The position numbers and the translations under genes are program-made. Below the pieces are notes generated by a model, which saw only the letters and a program-made list of their open reading frames with translations, did no database searches and was not told the DNA's origin. 64,000 nt of DNA. Origin: Roseococcus sp. SDR. GTDB lineage: Bacteria; Pseudomonadota; Alphaproteobacteria; Acetobacterales; Acetobacteraceae. Below, in pieces: positions 8,267 to 16,656 of this stretch; the stretch's first letter is position 1; every line of letters starts with the position of its first letter. The DNA is taken from assembly GCF_019083995.1 (NCBI RefSeq), contig NZ_JAHRCU010000012.1:62001-126000 (forward strand). Reading direction: 5' to 3'.

Positions 8267-9160
8267 TCAGCTGTTCCCGCCCGTGAGCGTCTGATTGGCC
8301 AGCCGCTCGGACAGTTTCGCCACCGCCGTGTGATCCTCGCCCGGCCCGAGATGCGTCGCCGCCGCGGCCCAGAGTTCGCGCGTCAGTGCGGAGAGGGGCG
8401 TGGGCACGCCGGCTTCCTTGCCGACCTCGATGGCGATGGAGAGGTCCTTCACCATCAGGTCCAGCCCGAAGCCGGAATCGAAGCGCCGCGAGAGCACGAA
8501 TTGGCGGAACTTCTTCTGGGTGGAGTTGTTCATCCCGGTCGAGGAATTCAGCACATCCACCATCAGCCCGGGTTCGAGGCCGAGCTTCTGGCCGATGAGC
8601 AGCGCCTCGATGCCGATGAGGAAGCCGCCGGCGCTGACCAGGTTGTTCAGCGCCTTCATGGCCTGGCCGGCGCCGATGCCGCCGCAGCGGTGCAGCGAGG
8701 TACCCATGGCGCGCAGGATGGGCTCGGCGGCGTCGAGATCGGCCGTCTCGCCGCCCAGCATGATGGCGAGTTCGCCGGTCTTGGCGCGGGGCACGCCGCC
8801 GGAGACGGGGCCATCCACCATGCGGATGCCGCGCGTGGCGAGCTTCGCCGCGATCTCGCGCGTGCGGGTCGGGTTGCCCGAGGTCATGTCGATGAAGAGC
8901 GCGCCCTCGGGGAGCGAAGCCAGCACGGCGTCGGCAACGATCGCCACTTCCTTGCTGGTGGGCAGGATGCAGAGGAAGGCGTCCACGCCCTTTGCCGCCT
9001 CGGCGGGCGAGGCGGCGGCGTGGCCGCCCACCTCGCTGACGAAGCGCGCCACGCGCTCGGGCGAGATGTCGGTGACGGTGACATCATGGCCGGCCTTGAT
9101 GAGGTTGGCCGCCATGGGCCAACCCATATTGCCGATGCCGGCGAAGGCGAGGCGCGCCAT
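8267..9160 (-). CDS. NAD(P)-dependent beta-hydroxyacid dehydrogenase (3-hydroxyisobutyrate dehydrogenase family)
   Basis: 297 residues. An N-terminal Rossmann motif GIGNMGWPMAANLIKAGH is followed by the substrate loop DGPVSGGVPRAKTGELAI and the catalytic lysine region GQAMKALNN. The family includes 3-hydroxyisobutyrate dehydrogenase, tartronate semialdehyde reductase and related oxidoreductases. Members interconvert a 3-hydroxyacid and its semialdehyde. It lies three bases downstream of a CMD-family gene on the same strand, so the two are very likely cotranscribed. Which hydroxyacid is used cannot be read from these motifs. Confidence 0.85.
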   Translation of the reverse strand: MARLAFAGIGNMGWPMAANLIKAGHDVTVTDISPERVARFVSEVGGHAAASPAEAAKGVDAFLCILPTSKEVAIVADAVLASLPEGALFIDMTSGNPTRTREIAAKLATRGIRMVDGPVSGGVPRAKTGELAIMLGGETADLDAAEPILRAMGTSLHRCGGIGAGQAMKALNNLVSAGGFLIGIEALLIGQKLGLEPGLMVDVLNSSTGMNNSTQKKFRQFVLSRRFDSGFGLDLMVKDLSIAIEVGKEAGVPTPLSALTRELWAAAATHLGPGEDHTAVAKLSERLANQTLTGGNS

Positions 9161-9163
9161 GGC

Positions 9164-9616
9164 TTACTTCTTCGCCTTGGGGGCAGCGGCCTTCTTCGGC
9201 GCCTTGGCGGGCTTGGCTTCCTTGGGCTTGATGGCGCCCTCGGCCAGCAGCACCTCATGCGTCGCCTTGAAGGCGTCGAGGCCGGCGGGAATGCCGCAAT
9301 AGGCGGTGGCGTGCAGCAGCGTCGCCTTGATTTCCTCGACCGTCACGCCGTTGGCGAGCGCGCCCTTCACATGCAGCTTCACCTCGGGGATCTTGCCCAG
9401 CGCGGTGAGCATGGCGAGGTTGATGATGGAGCGCGTCTTGCGGTCCAGCGTCGGGTCGCCCCAGGCCCAGCCCCAGGCCCAGGCGGTGGTGGCGCGCTGG
9501 AAGGACATCATGAACTCATCGGCCTTGGCCATGCTGCCATCCACGTATTCGGCGCCGAGCACGGCGCGGCGGATGGGCAGGCCCTTCTTGAACAGCTTGT
9601 CGTCGTCGAGCGCCAT
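9164..9616 (-). CDS. Carboxymuconolactone decarboxylase (CMD) family protein with Lys/Ala-rich tail
   Basis: 150 residues. The CMD signature LHATAYCGIPAGLDAF (His and Cys) is clear near residues 105-120, similar to 4-carboxymuconolactone decarboxylase (PcaC). The last 25 residues are a lysine/alanine/proline tail (KPKEAKPAKAPKKAAAPKAK) absent from typical members. The start at 9616 follows AAGGGGAAC at good spacing; the long upstream in-frame extension has no support. It probably decarboxylates or reduces (AhpD-like) a small substrate in a pathway shared with the downstream dehydrogenase. No other protocatechuate pathway gene is nearby, so PcaC is not asserted. Confidence 0.8.
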   Translation of the reverse strand: MALDDDKLFKKGLPIRRAVLGAEYVDGSMAKADEFMMSFQRATTAWAWGWAWGDPTLDRKTRSIINLAMLTALGKIPEVKLHVKGALANGVTVEEIKATLLHATAYCGIPAGLDAFKATHEVLLAEGAIKPKEAKPAKAPKKAAAPKAKK

Positions 9617-9697
9617 GGAAGTTCCCCTTGGGTTGCTGGCTTGTTGAAAGATGCCGCAGGCTAATCCGCGACAGGCAAGGGTCAATGGGAGGCCGGG

Positions 9698-10579
9698 ATG
9701 TTCTTCGAGGGTTTCACGCTGGAAACGCGCGAGGTGGATGGGATGGCGGTGCGCTTCCGGCGTGGCGGCAAGGGCCCGCCGCTCTTGCTGCTGCACGGCA
9801 ACCCGCAGACACATGCGATGTGGCACCGCGTGGCGCCGGAGCTGGCGGAGCGCTTCACCGTGATCGCGGCCGATATCCGCGGTTATGGGTTTTCCGCGAA
9901 GCCGGGCGTGACGGCTGATCACATGCCGTATTCGAAGCGCGAGATGGCGAAGGATGTGGTGGGGCTGATGCGGGGCCTGGGCTTCGATCGCTTCAGCATC
10001 GTCAGCCATGATCGCGGGGCGCGGCTCGCGCATCGGCTGGCGCTGGATCACGCGGCCTGCGTGGAAAAGCTCTGCGTGATGGACATCGTGCCGACGCTGC
10101 ATCACTTCGAGCATGCCGACATGAAGTTCGGGCTGGGCTACTACCATTGGTTCTGGTTCGCGCAGCCGCATCCGGGGCCTGAGACGCTGATCAGCGCGGA
10201 TGTGGAGGCGTGGTTCGATATCCACACCTCGCGCGAGCCGAAGGATCGCAGCTTCTTCCACCCCGAGGCGCGGGCGGATTACCTGGCCGCGCTGCGCCTG
10301 CCGGGCACGGTGACGGCGATCTGCGAGGATTACCGCGCGGCGGCGAGCATTGACCTGGAGCATGACCGCGCGAGCCGCGCGGCGGGGGAGCGCGTGCCAT
10401 GCCCGGTGCTGGCGCTCTGGGGTGCGAAGGGGAAGATCGGGCAATGGTATGACGCGCTGGAAGTCTGGCGCGCCTATGCCGATGGGCCGGTGAGCGGGCA
10501 TGCGGTGAACAGCGGGCATTACCTGGCCGAGGAAGCGCCGGGCGAGGTGCTGGCGGCGCTGGATGGGTTCCTTGGCTGA
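9698..10579 (+). CDS. Alpha/beta hydrolase of the haloacetate (fluoroacetate) dehalogenase type
   Basis: 293 residues. The oxyanion-hole region is LLLHGNPQTHAMWH, and the nucleophile is an aspartate in SHDRGARLAHR instead of the usual GxSxG serine. That aspartate elbow with a following arginine is diagnostic of haloacetate dehalogenase-like and epoxide hydrolase-like members, which displace halide or open an epoxide through an ester intermediate. The C-terminal histidine is in NSGHYLAEEAP. A GGGAGG lies seven bases before the ATG. Substrate (haloacetate or an epoxide) is inferred from family only. It overlaps the following acetyltransferase by 17 bases. Confidence 0.8.
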   Translation: MFFEGFTLETREVDGMAVRFRRGGKGPPLLLLHGNPQTHAMWHRVAPELAERFTVIAADIRGYGFSAKPGVTADHMPYSKREMAKDVVGLMRGLGFDRFSIVSHDRGARLAHRLALDHAACVEKLCVMDIVPTLHHFEHADMKFGLGYYHWFWFAQPHPGPETLISADVEAWFDIHTSREPKDRSFFHPEARADYLAALRLPGTVTAICEDYRAAASIDLEHDRASRAAGERVPCPVLALWGAKGKIGQWYDALEVWRAYADGPVSGHAVNSGHYLAEEAPGEVLAALDGFLG

Positions 10580-11093
10580 GGCGCTGACGCTGCGGGTGGC
10601 GACGCCGGAGGATGCGGCGCGGGTCTCGGCCGTGCTCGCGGCCTCCTACGGCACGCTGTGGCAGGGCGCGTATGAGCCTGGGGCGCTGGACGCCGTCCTG
10701 CCGCTGGTGAGCCGGGCGCGGCCGGAGTTGCTGGCCTCGGGGCGGTATTTTCTGGCGCTGCGGGGTGACGTGGTGGCGGCCGTGGGCGGCTGGAACCTGG
10801 AGGACCCGGCGACGGGCCTGGCGCAGCCCGGACAGGGCCATGTGCGGCATTTCGGCACGCATCCCGACCATCTGCGCCAGGGGGCCGCGGGGCTGATCCT
10901 GCGGCATTGCCTGGCCGAGGCGTGGGCGGCGGGGGTCGCGGAGATGATGTGCCTCGCCAGCCTGCCGTCGGAGGGTTTCTACGCGGCGCATGGCTTCGTG
11001 ACGCTGCGGCGGGAGGAGACGCGGATCGGTGGGCGCTTCCTCCTGCCCTCGCTGCTCATGCGGCGGGAAAAGCTTGACGAAAGAGGCATTTAG
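10563..11093 (+). CDS. GNAT-family N-acetyltransferase
   Basis: 176 residues with a GNAT fold: an N-terminal sensing strand LTLRVATPEDAARVSAVL and a central VAAVGGWNLE strand. The acetyl-CoA loop is seen as THPDHLRQGAAGLILRHCL and a late strand ends in FYAAHGF. The Q/R-x-x-G-x-G/A pyrophosphate loop is degenerate (RQGAAG). It starts inside the 3' end of the hydrolase gene, so the two are cotranscribed. The acceptor amine is unknown. A small-molecule or antibiotic acetylation role cannot be separated from protein acetylation. Confidence 0.75.
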   Translation: MGSLAEALTLRVATPEDAARVSAVLAASYGTLWQGAYEPGALDAVLPLVSRARPELLASGRYFLALRGDVVAAVGGWNLEDPATGLAQPGQGHVRHFGTHPDHLRQGAAGLILRHCLAEAWAAGVAEMMCLASLPSEGFYAAHGFVTLRREETRIGGRFLLPSLLMRREKLDERGI

Positions 11094-11265
11094 TCCTAAA
11101 ATTTACAGCCTCCGCCTGGACTCCCATGGCCGTGCATCGGCACGGATCAGCGCATCGTTTCGCGGGCGGCCGCATTGGCCGGACGCCCATGGCACGCCTG
11201 GGCTGGGGCGCGCTGCGTGGGGTGCGCGATTTGTCCGAAAGCGCGTGAGTCGCCGAAAACCGCGC
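11094..11265. other. Convergent intergenic gap with weak hairpins
   Basis: The gap lies between the GNAT gene and the convergent gamma-glutamyltransferase gene. It opens with an AT-rich patch (CCTAAAATTTACAG). It contains a small perfect stem CCGTGC-ATCG-GCACGG (11130-11145) and a longer imperfect GGGCG...CGCCC stem. No gene is seen. Confidence 0.4.
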
Positions 11266-12900
11266 TCAATCGCCCAGCGCGGCGCCATCCCGCCGCGGGT
11301 CCGCCGCGCCTTCCAGCCCGCCGGGGATGCGGCGGATCACCTGCAACCCGGTGTTGATCACCACCACGCGCGGCGCATGGCCCATGGCGGTGAGCGCGGG
11401 GGCCAGGGCGGCGGCCGGCGTGCCCTGTTCCAGCTCCACCACGCCGGATTGCGCGCCGAGGCGCGGGCGGGCGGTGGCGGCCCAGGCGTCGCGGTTCCAG
11501 CCCAGGATCTCGGCCAGACCGCCGGCCACCGCGTCCGGGATCCAGGAGCCGCCGCCGGCGCCGATCACGATCACGGGCTGGCCCGTCGCGTCGAAGACCA
11601 GGCTGGGGGCCATGGTGGTGGCCGGGCGCTTGCCGCCCTGCATGCGGTTGGGCGAGTTGGATTGCGGGTTCACGGCGAAGTTGGTGTTGCCGTTGTTCAG
11701 CGCCACGCCCATGGCCATCAGGTCGGCGCCGAAATTGAGGTTGTTGGTGGTGGTGAAGGCGACGGCGCCGCCCATCGCGTCCATCACGGAGATGTGGCTC
11801 GTCATCGGCGCGTTCTCGGGCGTGCCGGGGGTGACCTCCGACCGGGCCTGGGTCGGGCTGATGAGCTCGGCGCGGGCGTCGAGGTAGCGGCGCGCGACCA
11901 TCGCATCCTCCGGCACGGTGACGAAGCGCGGATCGCCCACCCAGCGCAGGCGGTCGGCACGGGCGAGGCGGCCGGCCTCGATGAGGAGATGCGCGGCCTC
12001 GGCGCTGCCGGGGGTGGTTTGGGCGAAGCCCGTGCGCTCCAGCAGGCCGAGCTGCTGCAGCACGGAGACGCCGCCGGAGGAGGGGGCGGCGGCGGTGCAG
12101 ATGCGGTGGCCAAAGGCCTGGCCGCAGAGCGCCTCGCGCGGGAGGGCGCGATAGGCGCGGAGGTCCTCCGGCGTGATCAGGCCGGGGATGGGGCTGTTGC
12201 GGCTGGCGGCGAGGAAGGCCTCGGCCAGCGGGCCTTCGCGCAGGGCGGCGGCGCCGTGCGCGGCGATGAGGCGCAGCGCCTCGGCCTGGGCGGGGTTGCG
12301 GAGGGTATGGCCGGCGGGGTGGGGCGTGCCGTCCTCGGCGTAGAAGAGGGCGCGGAAATCCGGGTTCTGGCGCAGTGCGGGTGCGCGGGCGGTGAGCACG
12401 GCGTGGAGATAGGGCGGGAGGGGGAAGCCTTGCTCGGCGAGCCGGATGGCGGGGGCGAAGAGGCTGGCCCAGGGCAGGCGGCCGAGCGCGGCGTGCCCGG
12501 CCTCCAGCGCCGCGATGCTGCCGGGGATGGCGACGGCGCGGCCGCTGCGGGCGACGCTGGGGGGCAGGCGGGTGCCATCCGTGTCCTGCGTCAGCGAAGG
12601 CGTGGCGGCGGCGGGGGCCTCGGCCACGCCATCCCAGTGCCAGGTGCGGCGGGCGGCGGGGTCCCAGGCGAGGAGGAGGCCGCCGGAAAAGAGGCCGGAG
12701 GCGTGCGGCTCCACCAGGCTCAGCACGGCCTGGGCGGCGATGGCGGCGTCCATGGCGCTGCCGCCCGCGCGCAGCATCTCGAGCCCGGCGGCGGAGGCCA
12801 TGGGGTTGGCGGTGGCGACCATCTGGCGCGTGGCACGGGTGGCCTCGGCGCGGGCGGCGAGGGGCGCCAGCAGGAGCAGCAGCAGGAGGAGGGCGCGCAT
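11266..12900 (-). CDS. ggt: Gamma-glutamyltransferase (periplasmic)
   Basis: 544 residues with a leucine-rich signal peptide ([18 protein letters not shown]). The autocatalytic cleavage/nucleophile threonine is in [19 protein letters not shown] near residue 360, and the small-subunit loop [15 protein letters not shown] follows, both typical of GGT. The enzyme cleaves the gamma-glutamyl bond of glutathione and related compounds in the periplasm and can transfer the group to amino acids. The start at 12900 is chosen for the signal peptide; an in-frame extension further upstream has none. It is divergent from a Bug-type binding protein 61 bases away. The family also includes cephalosporin acylases, less likely here. 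Confidence 0.9.
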   Translation of the reverse strand: MRALLLLLLLLAPLAARAEATRATRQMVATANPMASAAGLEMLRAGGSAMDAAIAAQAVLSLVEPHASGLFSGGLLLAWDPAARRTWHWDGVAEAPAAATPSLTQDTDGTRLPPSVARSGRAVAIPGSIAALEAGHAALGRLPWASLFAPAIRLAEQGFPLPPYLHAVLTARAPALRQNPDFRALFYAEDGTPHPAGHTLRNPAQAEALRLIAAHGAAALREGPLAEAFLAASRNSPIPGLITPEDLRAYRALPREALCGQAFGHRICTAAAPSSGGVSVLQQLGLLERTGFAQTTPGSAEAAHLLIEAGRLARADRLRWVGDPRFVTVPEDAMVARRYLDARAELISPTQARSEVTPGTPENAPMTSHISVMDAMGGAVAFTTTNNLNFGADLMAMGVALNNGNTNFAVNPQSNSPNRMQGGKRPATTMAPSLVFDATGQPVIVIGAGGGSWIPDAVAGGLAEILGWNRDAWAATARPRLGAQSGVVELEQGTPAAALAPALTAMGHAPRVVVINTGLQVIRRIPGGLEGAADPRRDGAALGD

Positions 12901-12961
12901 GGATCGGGCTTCCGGGGCGGGGCGTTCTTCGCCACGATGGCGGAACATCCGGGAGACCGCC

Positions 12962-13909
12962 ATGCGCCGCCGTTCACTTCTTGCCTTCTCTGTCCTGGCC
13001 TCGCCGGCACTTGCGCAGACCCAAGCGCCGCGCTCCATCCGCGTCATCGTGCCCTTCGGCGCGGGCGGGATCATCGATGTGGCGGCGCGGCTGCTGGCCG
13101 AGCCGATGGGGGCGGAGCTGGGGCAGACGGTGGTGATCGAGAACCAGCCGGGTGCCGGGGCCACCATCGGCGCGCGCAACGTGGCGCGCGCGGCGCCGGA
13201 TGGGCAGACGCTGCTGGTGAGCGGGGCCGCGCATGCGGTGATGCCGGCGCTCTACAATGACGCGCCCGATCCGGCGCGGGACTTCACGCCGATCACGCTG
13301 ATCTCGCAGCAGCCCTTCCTGCTGGCGGTGCACCCCTCGAACCCCGCGCGCAGCCTTCCCGCCTTTCTGGCCTGGCTGCGGGAGAAGCGGGATACCGCGA
13401 CCTTCGGCACGACGGGGGTGGGTGCCGCCTCGCACCTCGCGGGGGAATTGCTGAAGAAGCTGGCGGGGGTGGATTTCACCGTGGTGCCCTATCGCGGCAC
13501 GCCCCAGGCGGTGACGGACCTGACGGCGGGACGGGTGGATTTCATGATTGACAGCCAGACGCTGCTGGCGCCGCTGGCCCGCGCCGGGCAGGTGGTGGGG
13601 CTGGCGGTGACGACGGCGGGCCGCTCGCAGCTGCTGCCGGATCTGCCGAGCATCGCGGAGGTGGTGCCGGGTTTCGAAAGCTCCTCCTGGCAGGGGATGT
13701 ATGGGCCGGCGGGGCTGCCGGCGCCGATGGTGGCGCGGCTGGCGGCGGCGGCGCAGGTGGCGCTGGCGCGGCCGGAGTTGCAGGCGCGCTTCGCGGATGC
13801 GGGCTTGCAGATGATGCCGACGGGGCCGGAGGCGCTGCGGTCCTTCCTGGCGGCGGAGACGGCGCGCTGGGTGCCGATCCTGCAGGCGACCGGGGCGCGT
13901 GGGGGTTGA
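12962..13909 (+). CDS. Bug-family tripartite tricarboxylate transporter substrate-binding protein
   Basis: 315 residues. A signal peptide ([19 protein letters not shown]) precedes the Bug signature [20 protein letters not shown], and the ligand loop [13 protein letters not shown] and [12 protein letters not shown] segment are typical. GGGAG lies seven bases before the ATG. These periplasmic receptors bind carboxylates, nicotinate, amino acids and others, usually for a TctAB membrane pair. No tctA or tctB is close, the usual situation for the expanded Bug family in Acetobacteraceae and Burkholderiales. Ligand unknown. Confidence 0.9.
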   Translation: MRRRSLLAFSVLASPALAQTQAPRSIRVIVPFGAGGIIDVAARLLAEPMGAELGQTVVIENQPGAGATIGARNVARAAPDGQTLLVSGAAHAVMPALYNDAPDPARDFTPITLISQQPFLLAVHPSNPARSLPAFLAWLREKRDTATFGTTGVGAASHLAGELLKKLAGVDFTVVPYRGTPQAVTDLTAGRVDFMIDSQTLLAPLARAGQVVGLAVTTAGRSQLLPDLPSIAEVVPGFESSSWQGMYGPAGLPAPMVARLAAAAQVALARPELQARFADAGLQMMPTGPEALRSFLAAETARWVPILQATGARGG

Positions 13910-13944
13910 GAAGGGGCGCCTCTGTCTGTAGGTTCTGCGGGCGC

Positions 13945-14019
13945 GCGGGCGTAGTTCAGAGGTAGAACGTCAGCTTCCCAAGCTGAATGTCGTGGGTTCG
14001 ATTCCCATCGCCCGCTCCA
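13945..14019 (+). tRNA. tRNA-Gly (anticodon CCC)
   Basis: Complete cloverleaf: acceptor arms GCGGGCG and CGCCCGC with discriminator U and encoded CCA (14017-14019). The D arm is GTTC...GAAC, the anticodon stem TCAGC/GCTGA encloses TTCCCAA (anticodon CCC at 13977-13979), and the T arm is GTGGG-TTCGATT-CCCAT. It reads GGG codons. It stands alone between a Bug gene and a convergent HIT gene. Confidence 0.96.
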
Positions 14020-14037
14020 TCCCCTTCCCGGATCAGG

Positions 14038-14418
14038 TCACGCGGGCGTGAGCATTCGCCCCAGCGGGCGGCCGCCCAGCACGTGCACGTGGAAATGCGG
14101 CACTTCCTGGCCGGAATGCGGGCCCATATTGGTGATGAGCCGGTGGCCGGGCTGTTCCAGGCCGAGCGACTTCGCGACCGCGCCGACCGCGCGCCAGAAG
14201 CCCGCGATCTCCTCCGTCGTCGCACCCGCGTGGAAATCGGCGGCGCTGACATAGGGGCCCTTGGGGATCACCAGGACGTGGGTGGGCGCCAGCGGGTTGA
14301 TGTCGTGGAAGGCGAGGGCGAACTCGTCCTCATGCACCTTCTTGCAGGGAATCTCCCCGCGCAGGATGCGCGCGAAGATGTTTTGCGGATCATAGGGGGG
14401 AAGGCCGGTGACGCTCAT
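14038..14418 (-). CDS. Histidine triad (HIT) family nucleotide hydrolase
   Basis: 126 residues, full length for the HINT branch. The catalytic triad motif is PHFHVHVLGG near residues 108-117, preceded by NIFARILRGEIPCKKVHEDE and LVIPKG, all typical of HinT-like proteins. They hydrolyse AMP-lysine or aminoacyl-adenylate-type phosphoramidates in the cytoplasm. It is convergent with the tRNA-Gly gene and follows the CoA-ester lyase gene on the same strand, separated by a palindromic repeat. Confidence 0.88.
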   Translation of the reverse strand: MSVTGLPPYDPQNIFARILRGEIPCKKVHEDEFALAFHDINPLAPTHVLVIPKGPYVSAADFHAGATTEEIAGFWRAVGAVAKSLGLEQPGHRLITNMGPHSGQEVPHFHVHVLGGRPLGRMLTPA

Positions 14419-14468
14419 GCGGCGCAGGCTAATGCAAGTGCCGCCGTGTTGGAATCACCTCGCTGAAA

Positions 14469-14511
14469 GGCCGATTCACGCCTTTGGTGGAGACACCAAA
14501 GACGATCGGAC
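14469..14511 (-). repeat. Palindromic repeat, family B, copy 1
   Basis: On the minus strand the unit reads GTCCGATCGT, stem CTTTGGTG-TCTC-CACCAAAG, then GCGTGAATCGGCC. The flanks are identical to the tandem copies at 37175 and 37230, whose stem is CTTCGGCA/TGCCGAAG; both stems are perfect. It lies just downstream of the CoA-ester lyase stop codon, where it may terminate transcription. Confidence 0.7.
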
Positions 14512-14512
14512 T

Positions 14513-15346
14513 CTACCCTTCGCCCGCCTGGGCCAGGATGCGGCGGGCGCGGATGAGGATGGGCTCGTCCACCATCAGCCCATCCACCACGAAGGAGCCA
14601 CGGCCCTCGCGCGCCGCTTCCTCGCCGGCCGCGAGTTGCCGGCGGGCGAGGTCGAGCTCGGCCGCACTCGGCGAAAACCCCTCGTTCAGGATCGGCACGA
14701 GGGAGGGATGGATGCAGCTGGCCCCCACCAGGCCGGCGCGCTTGGAGCGGGCGACGAGGGCGCGCACCTTCTCGGCATCCTTGTAGTCGGCGACGGTGCC
14801 GAGCGTGCCGAGCGGCGCGACGCCCGCGGCGACCGCGGCCAGCACCATCTGGCGTTTGGCCATGGCGATGATCTCGTCATCCGCGGCGGCGCCGCATTCG
14901 GCGGCCAGGTCCTCGGCGCCGATCAGCAGGCCGGCGACGCGGGGCGAGGCGCGGGCGATCTCGTGCAGGGAGCGCAGGGCGGCCGCGGTCTCAACCATGG
15001 GGATGATGCGCATATGCCCGGTGAGCAATTCGCAGGCGAGCTGGACATGGTCGGGGCCCAGCACCTTGGTGAGCAGGATGCCATCGGCGCCGGCGGCGAC
15101 GGCGGCCTCGATATCGCCCACCGCCAGGCGCAGCGGGCGGTTCACACGCACCAGCACCTCGGAGCCGCCGGCGCGCGCGATGGGGATGGCGGTGGCGAGT
15201 GCCGCGCGGGCTTCCGCCTTGCGCTCATGGGGGACGCTGTCCTCGAGGTCGAGCAGGATGGCATCCGCGCCCGCCGTCGCGGATTTCTCCACGAAGCGCG
15301 GCACGTTCGCGGGCACATAGAGCATCGAACGCCAGATGCGGGCCAT
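14513..15346 (-). CDS. HpcH/HpaI (CitE-like) CoA-ester lyase
   Basis: 277 residues. The N-terminus WRSMLYVPANVPRFVEKSATAGADAILLDLEDSVP and the later LVRVNRPLR and PMVETAAALRSL segments are typical of malyl-CoA/citramalyl-CoA lyases and the CitE-like group. These use Mg2+ to cleave or hydrolyse short branched CoA esters. The ATG shares one base with the upstream CoA-transferase stop (TGATG); a GTG one codon earlier is possible. The pairing suggests the transferase makes a CoA ester that this enzyme cleaves. The exact acid (citramalate, malate or other) is not resolved. Confidence 0.85.
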   Translation of the reverse strand: MARIWRSMLYVPANVPRFVEKSATAGADAILLDLEDSVPHERKAEARAALATAIPIARAGGSEVLVRVNRPLRLAVGDIEAAVAAGADGILLTKVLGPDHVQLACELLTGHMRIIPMVETAAALRSLHEIARASPRVAGLLIGAEDLAAECGAAADDEIIAMAKRQMVLAAVAAGVAPLGTLGTVADYKDAEKVRALVARSKRAGLVGASCIHPSLVPILNEGFSPSAAELDLARRQLAAGEEAAREGRGSFVVDGLMVDEPILIRARRILAQAGEG

Positions 15347-16575
15347 CACTTGGTCTCCCCGTCGAGCACGATGCGCGCGGCGCGCAGGCGTGCGAGTTCT
15401 TCCGCGCCCAGCAGCGGGCCAAGCAGCGCGTCATTGTCCTGGCCCAGTGTTGGCGCCGGGTTGCGGAGGATGCCGGGTGTGCCGGAGAGGCGTGGCACCT
15501 CGCCATGCATGGGCAGCCAGCCGCCGGGCATGTCGGCATCGGGCACTTCGATCAGCGCCTCGCGGCCGGCGACGTAATGGTCCGTCTCCAGGCCGGCCAC
15601 GTCCATGATGGGGCCGATGGTGACGCCGTCGCGGTCGAACTGGGCGAGGGCTTCTTTCATGGTCAGTTGCGCCACGGCGTCGCGCACCACGGCGTCGATG
15701 TCCTCGATGTGGCGGATGCGGTCGCTGTTGGTGCGGAAGCGCGGGTCCTCCACCAGCTCGGGGCGGCCGATGCTCTTCATCAGCTTCACGAAGATGGCCT
15801 GCGTCGAGCTGGAGAGGCCGACCCAGCCGCCATCCTTGGTCTGGTAGGCGTTGCGGGGCGCGGTGTTGGTGCTGCGGCTGCCGGTGCGCGGCTTGAGCTT
15901 CCGGGTGATGCGGTAATTCGCCATCTGCGGCTCGAGCACGGAGAAGATCGGTTCGAAGAGCGAGAGGTCCACCACCTGGCCCTGGCCGGTGCGCTCCGCA
16001 TGGCGCAGCGCGATGAGGGTGGAGGCCGAGCCCATCAGGCCGGCATAGGCATCGGCCATGAACATGGGCGGCAGGACGGGCGGGCGGTCCGCATAGCCGT
16101 TGATGGCGGCGAAGCCGGAATAGCCCTCCACCAGCGTGCCGAAGCCCGGCTTATGCGCGAAGGGGCCGGTCTGCCCCCAGCCGGAGACGCGCACGATGAC
16201 GAGGCGCGGGTTGAGGGCGAGCAGGGATTCGGGCGCGAGGCCCATCTCCTCCAGCACGCCGGGGCGGAAGCTTTCGACGAAGATGGCGGCGGTTTCGGTG
16301 AGGCGCTTCACCACCGCGATGGCCTCGGGCTGGCGGAGGTCGAGGCAGATGCTGCGCTTGTTGCGGCACCAGGTCTTCCAGGAGGTCTCGACGCCGCCGA
16401 CCTTCCAGGCGCGCAGCGAATCGCCGGCGGGGGGTTCGACCTTGATGACCTCCGCACCCTGGTCGCTCAGCATCTTGGTGAGCATGTTGCCGGCGACGAG
16501 GCGGGAGAGGTCCACCACGCGCAGGCCATCCAGCGCGCCTGTCGCCGCCGCGTCGAATTCGCGCCGCGTGAGCAT
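15346..16575 (-). CDS. CaiB/BaiF family (class III) CoA transferase
   Basis: About 409 residues. The N-terminus LDGLRVVDLSRLVAGNMLTKMLSDQGAEVIKVE and the later RNKRSICLDLRQPE and VESFRPGVLEEMG segments are classic for class III CoA transferases. The catalytic aspartate lies in MADAYAGLMGSASTL. They move CoA between carboxylates through aspartyl-CoA intermediates. The start at 16575 follows GGGGGA closely; an ATG eight codons upstream is an alternative. It forms a two-gene operon with the CoA-ester lyase and is divergent from the PuuE-like gene. Confidence 0.88.
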   Translation of the reverse strand: MLTRREFDAAATGALDGLRVVDLSRLVAGNMLTKMLSDQGAEVIKVEPPAGDSLRAWKVGGVETSWKTWCRNKRSICLDLRQPEAIAVVKRLTETAAIFVESFRPGVLEEMGLAPESLLALNPRLVIVRVSGWGQTGPFAHKPGFGTLVEGYSGFAAINGYADRPPVLPPMFMADAYAGLMGSASTLIALRHAERTGQGQVVDLSLFEPIFSVLEPQMANYRITRKLKPRTGSRSTNTAPRNAYQTKDGGWVGLSSSTQAIFVKLMKSIGRPELVEDPRFRTNSDRIRHIEDIDAVVRDAVAQLTMKEALAQFDRDGVTIGPIMDVAGLETDHYVAGREALIEVPDADMPGGWLPMHGEVPRLSGTPGILRNPAPTLGQDNDALLGPLLGAEELARLRAARIVLDGETK

Positions 16576-16656
16576 CTGTCCCCCGTATCCCCCCGGCATT
16601 GATCGTGCTGGACGCTATGGGCCAGTCTGGACCCGGTCAATGCGGAGGCGGCGTGA

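Noticed and set aside
9617-10519. N-terminal extension of the CMD protein
   Set aside because: It is antisense to the alpha/beta hydrolase gene, and a ribosome site precedes the internal ATG at 9616.
11029-13260. Plus-strand frame covering the gamma-glutamyltransferase gene
   Set aside because: It is antisense to a complete GGT with signal peptide; no motif in the plus frame.
14075-14095. CACGTGCACGTGG as a third parS site
   Set aside because: Only the central CACGTG fits; outer bases do not match TGTTT/AAACA.
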